64,000 bases of DNA from Petrolisthes cinctipes (Eukaryota > Arthropoda > Malacostraca > Decapoda > Porcellanidae): the NCBI GenBank assembly GCA_033782935.1, contig JAWQEG010000132.1, positions 744,001 to 808,000 of the forward strand, in the 5' to 3' direction. Positions 1 through 14,400 of the stretch are shown in pieces. Every line of letters starts with the position of its first letter. Position 1 is the first letter of the stretch. The notes beneath the pieces were generated by a model that did no database searches, was not told where the DNA came from, and was given only the letters and a program-made list of their open reading frames with translations. The position numbers and the translations under genes are program-made.

Positions 1-3000
1 ATCGACTTGGGAAACATAAAATATCGATTTTTAGCATATTTTGAGCCTATATTTTGAAAACATTCTAGCACTGAGTAGGCATGTACAGATCGCTTCTTGG
101 ACCCAAAAATATCGAATTTTAGGGTATTTTGTGTCTGAATTTGAGATATAAACGGGTACAGAAGATGCATGCACATATCGACTTTGGGCACCTCAAATAT
201 CGATTTTCAGCATGTTTTGGGCCTGTATTTTGAAAATACTCTAACACGTAATAGGCATGTACAGATTGCTTCTATGACCCAAAAATATCGAAATTTCGGG
301 TATTTTCAGCCTGAATTTGAGATATAATCAGGTACAGAAGATGCATGCACATATCCACGTTGGGCAGCTAAAATATCGATTTTTAGCATGTTTTGGGCCT
401 GTATTATGAAAGTACTCTAACACGGAGTAGGCATGTACAGATCGCTTCTAGGACCCAAAAATATTGAATTTTCGGGTGTTTTGAGCCTTAATTTGAGATA
501 TAAACGGGTACAGAACATGCATGCACATATCGACAATGTGGAGCTAAAATTTCGATTTTCAGCATGTTTTGGGCATGTATTTTGAAATAACTCAAACACG
601 GAGTAGGGATATACAGATCGCTTCTGGGATCCAAAAATATCGAATTTTCGGGTGTTTTGAGCCTAAATTTGAGATATAAACGGGTACAGAACATGCATGC
701 ACATATCGACTTGGGAAACATAAAATATAGTTTTTTAGCATGTTTTAGGCCTGTATTTTGAGAACATTCTAGCACTGAGTAGGCATGTACAGATCGCTTC
801 TTGGACCCAAAAATATCGAATTTTCGGGTATTTTGAGTCTGAATTTGAGATATAAACGGGTACAGAAGATGTATGCACATATCGACTTTGGGCACCCAAA
901 ATATCGATTTTGAGCATGTTTTGGACTTGTATTTTAAAAATACTCTAACACGAAGTAGACATGTACAGATCGCTTCTGGGGCACAAAAATATCGAATTTT
1001 CGGGTGTTTTGAGCCTGAACTGGAGATATAAACGGGAACAGAAGATGCATGCACATATCGACTTTGGACACCTAAATTATCTATTTTTAGCATGTTTTGA
1101 GCCTATATTTTGAAAACATTCTAGCACTGAGTAGGCATGTACAGATCGCTTCTGGGACCCAAAAATATTGAATTTTCGTGTGTTTTGAGCCTGCATTTGG
1201 GATATAAACGGCTACTGAAGATCCATGCACATATTGACTTTTTGCACCAAAAAAATCGATTTTGAGCATATTTTGGGTCTGTATCTTGAAAACATTCTAG
1301 CAAAGAGTAGGCATGTACAAGTCGCTTCTGGGACCCCAAAATATCGAATTTTTGGGTGTCTTGAGTCTGAATTTGAGATATAAACGGGTACAGAAGATGC
1401 ATGCACATATCGACATTGGGCACCTAAAATATCGATTTTTAGCATGTATTGGGCTTTTATTTTGAAAATATTCTAGCACTGAGTAGGCATGCACAGATCG
1501 CTTCTGGGACCCAAAAATACCGAATTTTTGGGAGTTTTGAGCCTGAATTTGAGATATAAACGGGTACAGTACAGAAGATGCATGCACATATCGACATTGG
1601 GCATCTAAAATATCGATTTTGAGCATGTTTTAGGTCTGTATCTTGAAAACATTCTAGCATTGCGTAGGCATATACAGATCGCTTCTGGGACCCAAAAATA
1701 TCGAATTTTCGGGTGTTTAGAGCCTGAATTTAAGATATAAACGGGTACAGAAGATGCATGCACATATTGACTATGGGCAGCTAAAATATCAATTTTCAGC
1801 ATGTTTTGGGCATGTATTTTGAAAATACTTAAACACGGAGTAGGCATATACAGATTGCATCTAAAACCCAAAAATATCGAATTTTCGGGTGTTTTGAGCC
1901 TGAATTTGAGATATAAACGGGTACTGAATAAGCATACACATATCGACTTTTTGCACCTAAAATATTGATTTTGGGCATGTTTTGGGTCTGTATCTTGAAA
2001 ACATTCTAGCGTGGAGTAGGTATATACAGGTCACTTCTGGGACCAAAAAATATCGAATTTTCGCGTGTTTTGAGCCTGAATTTGATATATAAACGAGTAC
2101 AGAAGATGCATGCACATATCGACTTGGGACACCTAAAATATAAATTTTTAGCATGTTTTAAACCTATATTTTAAAAACATTCTAGCACTGAGTAGACATG
2201 TACAGATCGCTTCTGGAACCTAAAACTATTGAATATTGGGGTGTTTTTTAGCCTGAATTTGAGATATAAACCGGTACTGAAGATACATGCACATATCGAC
2301 TTTTTGCCCTAAATTATCGATTTTGAGCATGTTTTGGGTCTGTATCTTGAAAACATTCAAGCAAGGAGTAGGCATGTACAGATTGCTTCTAAAACACAAA
2401 AATATCGAATTTTCGGGTATTTTGAGTCTGAATTTGAGATATAAACGGGTACTGAAGATGCAGGCACATATCGACTTTTTGCACCTAAAATATCGATTTT
2501 TAGCATATTTTAAGCCTATATTTTGAAAACAATTATAGCACTGAGTACGCATGTACAGATCGCTTCTGGGACCCAAAAATATCGAATTTTCGGGTATTTT
2601 GAGCCTGAATTTGAGATATAAACGGGTACAGAAGATGCATGCACATTTAGACTTTGGGCACCCAAAATATCGATTTTGAGCATGTGTTGGGCCTATATTT
2701 TGAAAGTATTCTAACACGGAATAGGCATGTACAGATCGCTTCTGGGACACAAAAATATCGAATTTTCGGGTGTTTTGAGCCTGAATTTGAGATATAATCG
2801 GGTACAGAAAATACATGTACATATCGACTTTGGGTACCCAAAATATCGATTTTGAGCATGTTTTGGACCTGTATTTTGAAAATACTCTAACACGGAGTAG
2901 GCATGTACATATCGCTTCTCGTTCCTAAAAATATAGAATTTTCGGGTGTTTTGAGCCTGAATTTGAAATATAAACGGGTACAAAGGATGCATGCACATAT

Positions 3001-4328
3001 CGACTTTGGGCACCCAAAATATCGATTTTGAGCATGTTTTCGGTCTATAATTTGAATATACTCTAACACGGAGTAGGCATGTACAGATCGCTTCTGGGAC
3101 ACAAAAATATCGAATTTTCGGGTGTTTTGAGCATGAATTTGGGATATAAACGGGTACAGAAGATCCGTACACATATTGACTTTGGGCACCTCAAATATCG
3201 ATTATCAGCATGTTTTGGGTAGGTATTTTCAAAATACTCTAACACGGAATAGGCATGTACAGATCGTTTCTGGGACCCAAAAATATCGAATTTTCGGGTG
3301 TTTTGAGCCTGAATTTGAGATGTAAACGGGTACAGAAGATGCATGCACTTATCGACTATGTGGAGCTAAAATATCGATTTTCAGCATGCTTTGAGCATGT
3401 ATTTTGAAAATACTCTAACACGGAGTAGGCATGTACAGATCGCTTCTGTCACCCAAAAATTTCGAATTTTCGGGTGTTTTGAGCCTGAATTTGAGATATA
3501 AACGGGTACTGAAGATGCATGAATATATCAACTTTCGGCACCCAAGATATCGATTTTTAGCATGTTTTGGGTAGGTATTTTCAAAATACTCTAACACGGA
3601 GTAGGCATGTACTGATCGCTTCTGGGACCCAGAAATATCGAATTTTCGGGTGTTTTGAGCATGAATTTGGGATATAAACGGGTACAGAAGATCCATACAC
3701 ATATTAACTTTGGGCACCTCAAATATCGATTATCATCATGTTTTGGGCCTGTATTTTGAAAATACTCTAACACGGAGTAGGCATGTACAGATCGCTTCTG
3801 GGACCCAAAAATATCGAATTTTCGGGTGTTTTGAGCCTAAATTTGAGATATAAACGGGTACAGAAGATGCATGCACATATCGACTTTGGGCACCTAAAAT
3901 ATCGATTTTCAGCATGTTTTATGGCCTGTATTTTGAAAGTACTCTAACACGGAGTAGGCTTGTACAGATCGCTTCTGGGACCCAAAAATATTAAATTTTC
4001 GGGTGTTTTGAGCCTGAATTTGAGATATATACGGGTACAGCATATGCATGCACATATCGACATTGGGCACCTATAATATCGATTTTTAGCTTGCTTTGGG
4101 CTTATATTTTGAAAATATTCTTTTACTGAGTAGGCATGTACAGATAGCTTCTGTGACCCAAAAATATCGAATTTTCGGGTGTTTTGATCCAGAATTTGGG
4201 ATATAAACGGGTACAGAAGATGCATGCACATATCGACATTGGGCACCTAAAATATCGATTTTTAGCGTGTATTGGGCTTTTATTTTGAAAATATTCTAGC
4301 ACTGAGTAGGCATGCACAGATCGCTTCT
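1..4328. repeat. HOR copy 1, short form lacking 19 monomers
   Basis: Position 1 corresponds to 11460 and 18864 in later copies, so the window opens inside the HOR. This copy follows the standard order up to 4322. Then, within the shared hexamer GCTTCT at 4323-4328, it jumps from a GGCATGCACAGATCGCTTCT monomer (the equivalent of 8378) directly to the GCTTCTATGACCC monomer (the equivalent of 11733). The missing 3349 bp equals 19 monomers plus 5 bp. Register is kept, as expected for unequal exchange between misaligned monomers. Confidence 0.92.
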
Positions 4329-7300
4329 ATGACCCAAAAATATCGAAATTTCGGGTATTTTCAGCCTGAATTTGAGATATAATCAGGTACAGAAGATGCA
4401 TGCACATATCCACGTTGGGCAGCTAAAATATCGATTTTTAGCATGTTTTGGGCCTGTATTATGAAAGTACTCTAACACGGAGTAGGCATGTACAGATCGC
4501 TTCTAGGACCCAAAAATATTGAATTTTCGGGTGTTTTGAGCCTTAATTTGAGATATAAACGGGTACAGAACATGCATGCACATATCGACAATGTGGAGCT
4601 AAAATTTCGATTTTCAGCATGTTTTGGGCATGTATTTTGAAATAACTCAAACACGGAGTAGGGATATACAGATCGCTTCTGGGATCCAAAAATATCGAAT
4701 TTTCGGGTGTTTTGAGCCTAAATTTGAGATATAAACGGGTACAGAACATGCATGCACATATCGACTTGGGAAACATAAAATATAGTTTTTTAGCATGTTT
4801 TAGGCCTGTATTTTGAGAACATTCTAGCACTGAGTAGGCATGTACAGATCGCTTCTTGGACCCAAAAATATCGAATTTTCGGGTATTTTGAGTCTGAATT
4901 TGAGATATAAACGGGTACAGAAGATGTATGCACATATCGACTTTGGGCACCCAAAATATCGATTTTGAGCATGTTTTGGACTTGTATTTTAAAAATACTC
5001 TAACACGAAGTAGACATGTACAGATCGCTTCTGGGGCACAAAAATATCGAATTTTCGGGTGTTTTGAGCCTGAACTGGAGATATAAACGGGAACAGAAGA
5101 TGCATGCACATATCGACTTTGGACACCTAAATTATCTATTTTTAGCATGTTTTGAGCCTATATTTTGAAAACATTCTAGCACTGAGTAGGCATGTACAGA
5201 TCGCTTCTGGGACCCAAAAATATTGAATTTTCGTGTGTTTTGAGCCTGCATTTGGGATATAAACGGCTACTGAAGATCCATGCACATATTGACTTTTTGC
5301 ACCAAAAAAATCGATATTGAGCATATTTTGGGTCTGTATCTTGAAAACATTCTAGCAAAGAGTAGGCATGTACAAGTCGCTTCTGGGACCCCAAAATATC
5401 GAATTTTTGGGTGTCTTGAGTCTGAATTTGAGATATAAACGGGTACAGAAGATGCATGCACATATCGACATTGGGCACCTAAAATATCGATTTTTAGCAT
5501 GTATTGGGCTTTTATTTTGAAAATATTCTAGCACTGAGTAGGCATGCACAGATCGCTTCTGGGACCCAAAAATACCGAATTTTTGGGAGTTTTGAGCCTG
5601 AATTTGAGATATAAACGGGTACAGTACAGAAGATGCATGCACATATCGACATTGGGCATCTAAAATATCGATTTTGAGCATGTTTTAGGTCTGTATCTTG
5701 AAAACATTCTAGCATTGCGTAGGCATATACAGATCGCTTCTGGGACCCAAAAATATCGAATTTTCGGGTGTTTAGAGCCTGAATTTAAGATATAAACGGG
5801 TACAGAAGATGCATGCACATATTGACTATGGGCAGCTAAAATATCAATTTTCAGCATGTTTTGGGCATGTATTTTGAAAATACTTAAACACGGAGTAGGC
5901 ATATACAGATTGCATCTAAAACCCAAAAATATCGAATTTTCGGGTGTTTTGAGCCTGAATTTGAGATATAAACGGGTACTGAATAAGCATACACATATCG
6001 ACTTTTTGCACCTAAAATATTGATTTTGGGCATGTTTTGGGTCTGTATCTTGAAAACATTCTAGCGTGGAGTAGGTATATACAGGTCACTTCTGGGACCA
6101 AAAAATATCGAATTTTCGCGTGTTTTGAGCCTGAATTTGATATATAAACGAGTACAGAAGATGCATGCACATATCGACTTGGGACACCTAAAATATAAAT
6201 TTTTAGCATGTTTTAAACCTATATTTTAAAAACATTCTAGCACTGAGTAGACATGTACAGATCGCTTCTGGAACCTAAAACTATTGAATATTGGGGTGTT
6301 TTTTAGCCTGAATTTGAGATATAAACCGGTACTGAAGATACATGCACATATCGACTTTTTGCCCTAAATTATCGATTTTGAGCATGTTTTGGGTCTGTAT
6401 CTTGAAAACATTCAAGCAAGGAGTAGGCATGTACAGATTGCTTCTAAAACACAAAAATATCGAATTTTCGGGTATTTTGAGTCTGAATTTGAGATATAAA
6501 CGGGTACTGAAGATGCAGGCACATATCGACTTTTTGCACCTAAAATATCGATTTTTAGCATATTTTAAGCCTATATTTTGAAAACAATTATAGCACTGAG
6601 TACGCATGTACAGATCGCTTCTGGGACCCAAAAATATCGAATTTTCGGGTATTTTGAGCCTGAATTTGAGATATAAACGGGTACAGAAGATGCATGCACA
6701 TTTAGACTTTGGGCACCCAAAATATCGATTTTGAGCATGTGTTGGGCCTATATTTTGAAAGTATTCTAACACGGAATAGGCATGTACAGATCGCTTCTGG
6801 GACACAAAAATATCGAATTTTCGGGTGTTTTGAGCCTGAATTTGAGATATAATCGGGTACAGAAAATACATGTACATATCGACTTTGGGTACCCAAAATA
6901 TCGATTTTGAGCATGTTTTGGACCTGTATTTTGAAAATACTCTAACACGGAGTAGGCATGTACATATCGCTTCTCGTTCCTAAAAATATAGAATTTTCGG
7001 GTGTTTTGAGCCTGAATTTGAAATATAAACGGGTACAAAGGATGCATGCACATATCGACTTTGGGCACCCAAAATATCGATTTTGAGCATGTTTTCGGTC
7101 TATAATTTGAATATACTCTAACACGGAGTAGGCATGTACAGATCGCTTCTGGGACACAAAAATATCGAATTTTCGGGTGTTTTGAGCATGAATTTGGGAT
7201 ATAAACGGGTACAGAAGATCCGTACACATATTGACTTTGGGCACCTCAAATATCGATTATCAGCATGTTTTGGGTAGGTATTTTCAAAATACTCTAACAC

Positions 7301-10300
7301 GGAATAGGCATGTACAGATCGTTTCTGGGACCCAAAAATATCGAATTTTCGGGTGTTTTGAGCCTGAATTTGAGATGTAAACGGGTACAGAAGATGCATG
7401 CACTTATCGACTATGTGGAGCTAAAATATCGATTTTCAGCATGCTTTGAGCATGTATTTTGAAAATACTCTAACACGGAGTAGGCATGTACAGATCGCTT
7501 CTGTCACCCAAAAATTTCGAATTTTCGGGTGTTTTGAGCCTGAATTTGAGATATAAACGGGTACTGAAGATGCATGAATATATCAACTTTCGGCACCCAA
7601 GATATCGATTTTTAGCATGTTTTGGGTAGGTATTTTCAAAATACTCTAACACGGAGTAGGCATGTACAGATCGCTTCTGGGACCCAGAAATATCGAATTT
7701 TCGGGTGTTTTGAGCATGAATTTGGGATATAAACGGGTACAGAAGATCCATACACATATTAACTTTGGGCACCTCAAATATCGATTATCATCATGTTTTG
7801 GGCCTGTATTTTGAAAATACTCTAACACGGAGTAGGCATGTACAGATCGCTTCTGGGACCCAAAAATATCGAATTTTCGGGTGTTTTGAGCCTAAATTTG
7901 AGATATAAACGGGTACAGAAGATGCATGCACATATCGACTTTGGGCACCTAAAATATCGATTTTCAGCATGTTTTATGGCCTGTATTTTGAAAGTACTCT
8001 AACACGGAGTAGGCTTGTACAGATCGCTTCTGGGACCCAAAAATATTAAATTTTCGGGTGTTTTGAGCCTGAATTTGAGATATATACGGGTACAGCATAT
8101 GCATGCACATATCGACATTGGGCACCTATAATATCGATTTTTAGCTTGCTTTGGGCTTATATTTTGAAAATATTCTTTTACTGAGTAGGCATGTACAGAT
8201 AGCTTCTGTGACCCAAAAATATCGAATTTTCGGGTGTTTTGATCCAGAATTTGGGATATAAACGGGTACAGAAGATGCATGCACATATCGACATTGGGCA
8301 CCTAAAATATCGATTTTTAGCATGTATTGGGCTTTTATTTTGAAAATATTCTAGCACTGAGTAGGCATGCACAGATCGCTTCTGGGACCCAAAAAATATC
8401 GAATTTTTGGGAGTTTTGAGCCTGAATTTGAGATATAAACGGGTACAGTACAGAAGATGCATGCACATATCGACATTGGGCATCTAAAATATCGATTTTG
8501 AGCATGTTTTAGGTCTGTATCTTGAAAACATTCTAGCATTGCGTAGGCATATACAGATCGCTTCTGGGACCCAAAAATATCGAATTTTCGGGTGTTTAGA
8601 GCCTGAATTTAAGATATAAACCGGTACAGAAGATGCATGCACATATTGACTATGGGCAGCTAAAATATCGATTTTCAGCATGTTTTGGGCATGTATTTTG
8701 AAAATACTTAAACACGGAGTAGGCATATACAGATTGCATCTAAAACCCAAAATTATCGAATTTTCGGGTGTTTTGAGCCTGCATTTGAGATATAAACGGG
8801 TACTGAAGATGCATGCACGTATCGACTTTTTGCACCTAAATTATCGATTTTGAGCATATTTTGGGTCTGTATAGTGAAAAAAATTCTAGCACTGAGTAGG
8901 CATGTACAGATCGCTTCTGGTACCCAAAAATATTGTATTTTCCGTCGTTTTTAGCCTGAATTTGAGATATAAACGGGTACTGAAGATGCATGCAGATATC
9001 AACTTTGGGCACCCAAAATATCGATTTTTAGCATGTTTTGGGCCTGTATTTTGAAAATAATCTAACACGGAATAGGCATATACAGATTGCTTCTGGGACC
9101 CAAAAACATTAAATTTTCGGGTATTTTGAGACTGAATGTGAGATATAATCGTGTACAGACGATGCATGCACATATCGAGTATGTGGAGCTAAAATATCGA
9201 TTTTCAGCATGTTTTGGGCATGTATTTTGAAAACATTCTAGCACTGAGTAGGCATGTACAGTTTGCTTTTGGAACCCAAAAATATTGAATTTTCGGGTGT
9301 TTTGAGCCTGAATTTGATATGTAAACAGGTAATGAAGATGCATGCACATATCAACTCTTTGCACCAAAAATATCGATTTTTAGTATGTTTTGGGCCAATA
9401 ATTTGAAAATATTCTATCACTGAGTAGGCATCTACAGATCGCTTCTGGGACCCAAAAATATTAAATTTTTGGGTGTTTTGAGCCTGAATTTGGGATATAA
9501 ACGGGTACAAAAGAGGTATGCACATATCGACTTTGGACAATTAAAATATCGAATTTTAGCAAGTTTTAAGCCTATATTTTGAAAACATTCTAGCACTGAG
9601 TAGACATGTACAAATCGCTTCTGGGACCCAAAAACATCGAATTTTCGGGTGTTTTGAGCATGAATTTGGGATATAAAAGGGTACAGAACATGCTTACACA
9701 TATTGACTTTAGCACCTCAAATATAGATTTTCAGCATGTTTTTGGCCTGTATTTTGAAAATACTCTAACACGAAGTAGGCATGTACAGATCACTTCTGGG
9801 ACCCAAAAATATTGAATTTTCGCGTATGTTGAGCCTGCATTTGAGATATAAACGAGTACTGAAGATTCATGCACATATCGACTTTTTGCACTTAAAATAT
9901 CGATTTTGAGCATATTTTGGGTCTGTATCTTGAAAACATTCTAGCAAAGAGTAGGCATGTACAAGTCGCTTCTGGGACCCAAAAATATCGAATTTTTGGG
10001 TGTTATGAGCCTGAATTTGAGATATAAACGGGTACAGAAGATGCATGCACATATCGACTTCAAGTTACCCAAAATATCGATTTTGAGCATGTTTTGGGCC
10101 TATATTTTGAAAATACACTAACACGAAGTAGGCATGCCCAGATCGCTGCGGGGACCCAAAACTATTGAATTTTCCGTTGTTTTGAGCCTGAATATGAGAT
10201 ATAAACGGGTACTGAAGATGCATGCAGATATCAACTTTAGGCACCCAAAATATCGATTTTAGCATGTTTTGGGCCTATATTTTGAAAACTTTCTAGCACT

Positions 10301-11459
10301 GAGTAGGCATGTACAGATCGCTTCTGGGACCCAAAAATATTGAATTTTCCGTTGTTTTGAGCCTGAATTTGAGATATAAACGGGTACTGAAAATGCATGC
10401 ACATATCGACTTTGGGCACCTAAAATATCGATTTTCAGCATGTTTTGGGCCTGTATTTTGCAAGTACTCTAACACGGATTAGGCATGTACAGATCTCTTC
10501 TGGGACCCAAAAATATCGAGTTTTCGGGTGTTTTGAGCATGAATTTGAGATATAAACGGGTACAGAAAATGCATTCAGATATCGACTTTGGGCACCCAAA
10601 ATATCGATTTTTAGCATGTTTTGGGCCTATATTTTGAAAGTATTCTAGCAATCAGTAGGCATGTACAGAACGCTTCTGGGACAAAAAAATATCGAATTTT
10701 CGGGTGTTTTCAGCCTGAATTTGGGATATAAACGGGTATAGAAGATGCATACACATATTGACTTTGGACACCTAAATTGTCGATTTTTAGCATGCTTTAA
10801 GCCTATATTCTTAAAACATTTTAGCACTGAGTAGGCGTGTAAATATCGCTTCTGGGACCCAAAATTATCGAATTTTCGGGTGTTTTGAGCCTGAATTTGG
10901 GATATAAACGAGAACAGAAGATGCATACACATATTGACTTTGGGCACCTCAAATATCGATTTTCAGCATGTTTTGGGCCTGTATTTTGAAAATACTCTAA
11001 CACGGAATAGGCATGTACACATTGCTTCTGGGACCCAAAAATATCGAAATTTCGGGTATTTTGAGCCTGAATTTAAGATATAATCGGGTACAGAAGATGC
11101 ATGCACATATCCAGTTGGGCACCTCAAATATCGATTATCAGCATGTTTTGGGCCTGTATTTTGAAAATACTCTAACACGGAATAGGCGTGTAAATATCCC
11201 TTCTGGGACCCAAAATTATCGAATTTTCGGGTGTTTTGAGCCTGAATTTGAGATAGAAACGGGTACCGAAGATGTATGCACATATCGACTATGTGGAGAT
11301 AAAATATCGCTTCTCAGCATGTTTTGGGCATGTATTTTGAAAATACTCTAACACGGAGTAGGCATGTACAGATCGCTTCTGGGACACAAAAATATCGAAT
11401 TTTCGGGTGTTTTGAGCCTAAATTTGAGATATAAACGGGTACAGAAGATGCATGCACAT
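4329..11459. repeat. HOR copy 2, full period
   Basis: This copy runs the complete monomer order from the ATGACCC junction to the point where the order restarts at 11460. It contains an internal duplication: the segment around 5490-5935, tagged by the extra TACAG in GGGTACAGTACAGAAG, is nearly repeated at 8329-8759, about 16 monomers later. The HOR is therefore itself partly built from a duplicated sub-block. A private base is TCGATATTGAGC near 5311. Confidence 0.92.
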
Positions 11460-14400
11460 ATCGACTTGGGAAACATAAAATATCGATTTTTAGCATATTT
11501 TGAGCCTATATTTTGAAAACATTCTAGCACTGAGTAGGCATGTACAGATCGCTTCTTGGACCCAAAAATATCGAATTTTAGGGTATTTTGTGTCTGAATT
11601 TGAGATATAAACGGGTACAGAAGATGCATGCACATATCGACTTTGGGCACCTCAAATATCGATTTTCAGCATGTTTTGGGCCTGCATTTTGAAAATACTC
11701 TAACACGTAATAGGCATGTACAGATTGCTTCTATGACCCAAAAATATCGAAATTTCGGGTATTTTCAGCCTGAATTTGAGATATAATCAGGTACAGAAGA
11801 TGCATGCACATATCCACGTTGGGCAGCTAAAATATCGATTTTTAGCATGTTTTGGGCCTGTATTATGAAAGTACTCTAACACGGAGTAGGCATGTACAGA
11901 TCGCTTCTAGGACCCAAAAATATTGAATTTTCGGGTGTTTTGAGCCTTAATTTGAGATATAAACGGGTACAGAACATGCATGCACATATCGACAATGTGG
12001 AGCTAAAATTTCGATTTTCAGCATGTTTTGGGCATGTATTTTGAAATAACTCAAACACGGAGTAGGGATATACAGATCGCTTCTGGGATCCAAAAATATC
12101 GAATTTTCGGGTGTTTTGAGCCTAAATTTGAGATATAAACGGGTACAGAACATGCATGCACATATCGACTTGGGAAACATAAAATATAGTTTTTTAGCAT
12201 GTTTTAGGCCTGTATTTTGAGAACATTCTAGCACTGAGTAGGCATGTACAGATCGCTTCTTGGACCCAAAAATATCGAATTTTCGGGTATTTTGAGTCTG
12301 AATTTGAGATATAAACGGGTACAGAAGATGTATGCACATATCGACTTTGGGCACCCAAAATATCGATTTTGAGCATGTTTTGGACTTGTATTTTAAAAAT
12401 ACTCTAACACGAAGTAGACATGTACAGATCGCTTCTGGGGCACAAAAATATCGAATTTTCGGGTGTTTTGAGCCTGAACTGGAGATATAAACGGGAACAG
12501 AAGATGCATGCACATATCGACTTTGGACACCTAAATTATCTATTTTTAGCATGTTTTGAGCCTATATTTTGAAAACATTCTAGCACTGAGTAGGCATGTA
12601 CAGATCGCTTCTGGGACCCAAAAATATTGAATTTTCGTGTGTTTTGAGCCTGCATTTGGGATATAAACGGCTACTGAAGATCCATGCACATATTGACTTT
12701 TTGCACCAAAAAAATCGATTTTGAGCATATTTTGGGTCTGTATCTTGAAAACATTCTAGCAAAGAGTAGGCATGTACAAGTCGCTTCTGGGACCCCAAAA
12801 TATCGAATTTTTGGGTGTCTTGAGTCTGAATTTGAGATATAAACGGGTACAGAAGATGCATGCACATATCGACATTGGGCACCTAAAATATCGATTTTTA
12901 GCATGTATTGGGCTTTTATTTTGAAAATATTCTAGCACTGAGTAGGCATGCACAGATCGCTTCTGGGACCCAAAAATACCGAATTTTTGGGAGTTTTGAG
13001 CCTGAATTTGAGATATAAACGGGTACAGTACAGAAGATGCATGCACATATCGACATTGGGCATCTAAAATATCGATTTTGAGCATGTTTTAGGTCTGTAT
13101 CTTGAAAACATTCTAGCATTGCGTAGGCATATACAGATCGCTTTTGGGACCCAAAAATATCGAATTTTCGGGTGTTTAGAGCCTGAATTTAAGATATAAA
13201 CGGGTACAGAAGATGCATGCACATATTGACTATGGGCAGCTAAAATATCAATTTTCAGCATGTTTTGGGCATGTATTTTGAAAATACTTAAACACGGAGT
13301 AGGCATATACAGATTGCATCTAAAACCCAAAAATATCGAATTTTCGGGTGTTTTGAGCCTGAATTTGAGATATAAACGGGTACTGAATAAGCATACACAT
13401 ATCGACTTTTTGCACCTAAAATATTGATTTTGGGCATGTTTTGGGTCTGTATCTTGAAAACATTCTAGCGTGGAGTAGGTATATACAGGTCACTTCTGGG
13501 ACCAAAAAATATCGAATTTTCGCGTGTTTTGAGCCTGAATTTGATATATAAACGAGTACAGAAGATGCATGCACATATCGACTTGGGACACCTAAAATAT
13601 AAATTTTTAGCATGTTTTAAACCTATATTTTAAAAACATTCTAGCACTGAGTAGACATGTACAGATCGCTTCTGGAACCTAAAACTATTGAATATTGGGG
13701 TGTTTTTTAGCCTGAATTTGAGATATAAACCGGTACTGAAGATACATGCACATATCGACTTTTTGCCCTAAATTATCGATTTTGAGCATGTTTTGGGTCT
13801 GTATCTTGAAAACATTCAAGCAAGGAGTAGGCATGTACAGATTGCTTCTAAAACACAAAAATATCGAATTTTCGGGTATTTTGAGTCTGAATTTGAGATA
13901 TAAACGGGTACTGAAGATGCAGGCACATATCGACTTTTTGCACCTAAAATATCGATTTTTAGCATATTTTAAGCCTATATTTTGAAAACAATTATAGCAC
14001 TGAGTACGCATGTACAGATCGCTTCTGGGACCCAAAAATATCGAATTTTCGGGTATTTTGAGCCTGAATTTGAGATATAAACGGGTACAGAAGATGCATG
14101 CACATTTAGACTTTGGGCACCCAAAATATCGATTTTGAGCATGTGTTGGGCCTATATTTTGAAAGTATTCTAACACGGAATAGGCATGTACAGATCGCTT
14201 CTGGGACACAAAAATATCGAATTTTCGGGTGTTTTGAGCCTGAATTTGAGATATAATCGGGTACAGAAAATACATGTACATATCGACTTTGGGTACCCAA
14301 AATATCGATTTTGAGCATGTTTTGGACCTGTATTTTGAAAATACTCTAACACGGAGTAGGCATGTACATATCGCTTCTCGTTCCTAAAAATATAGAATTT

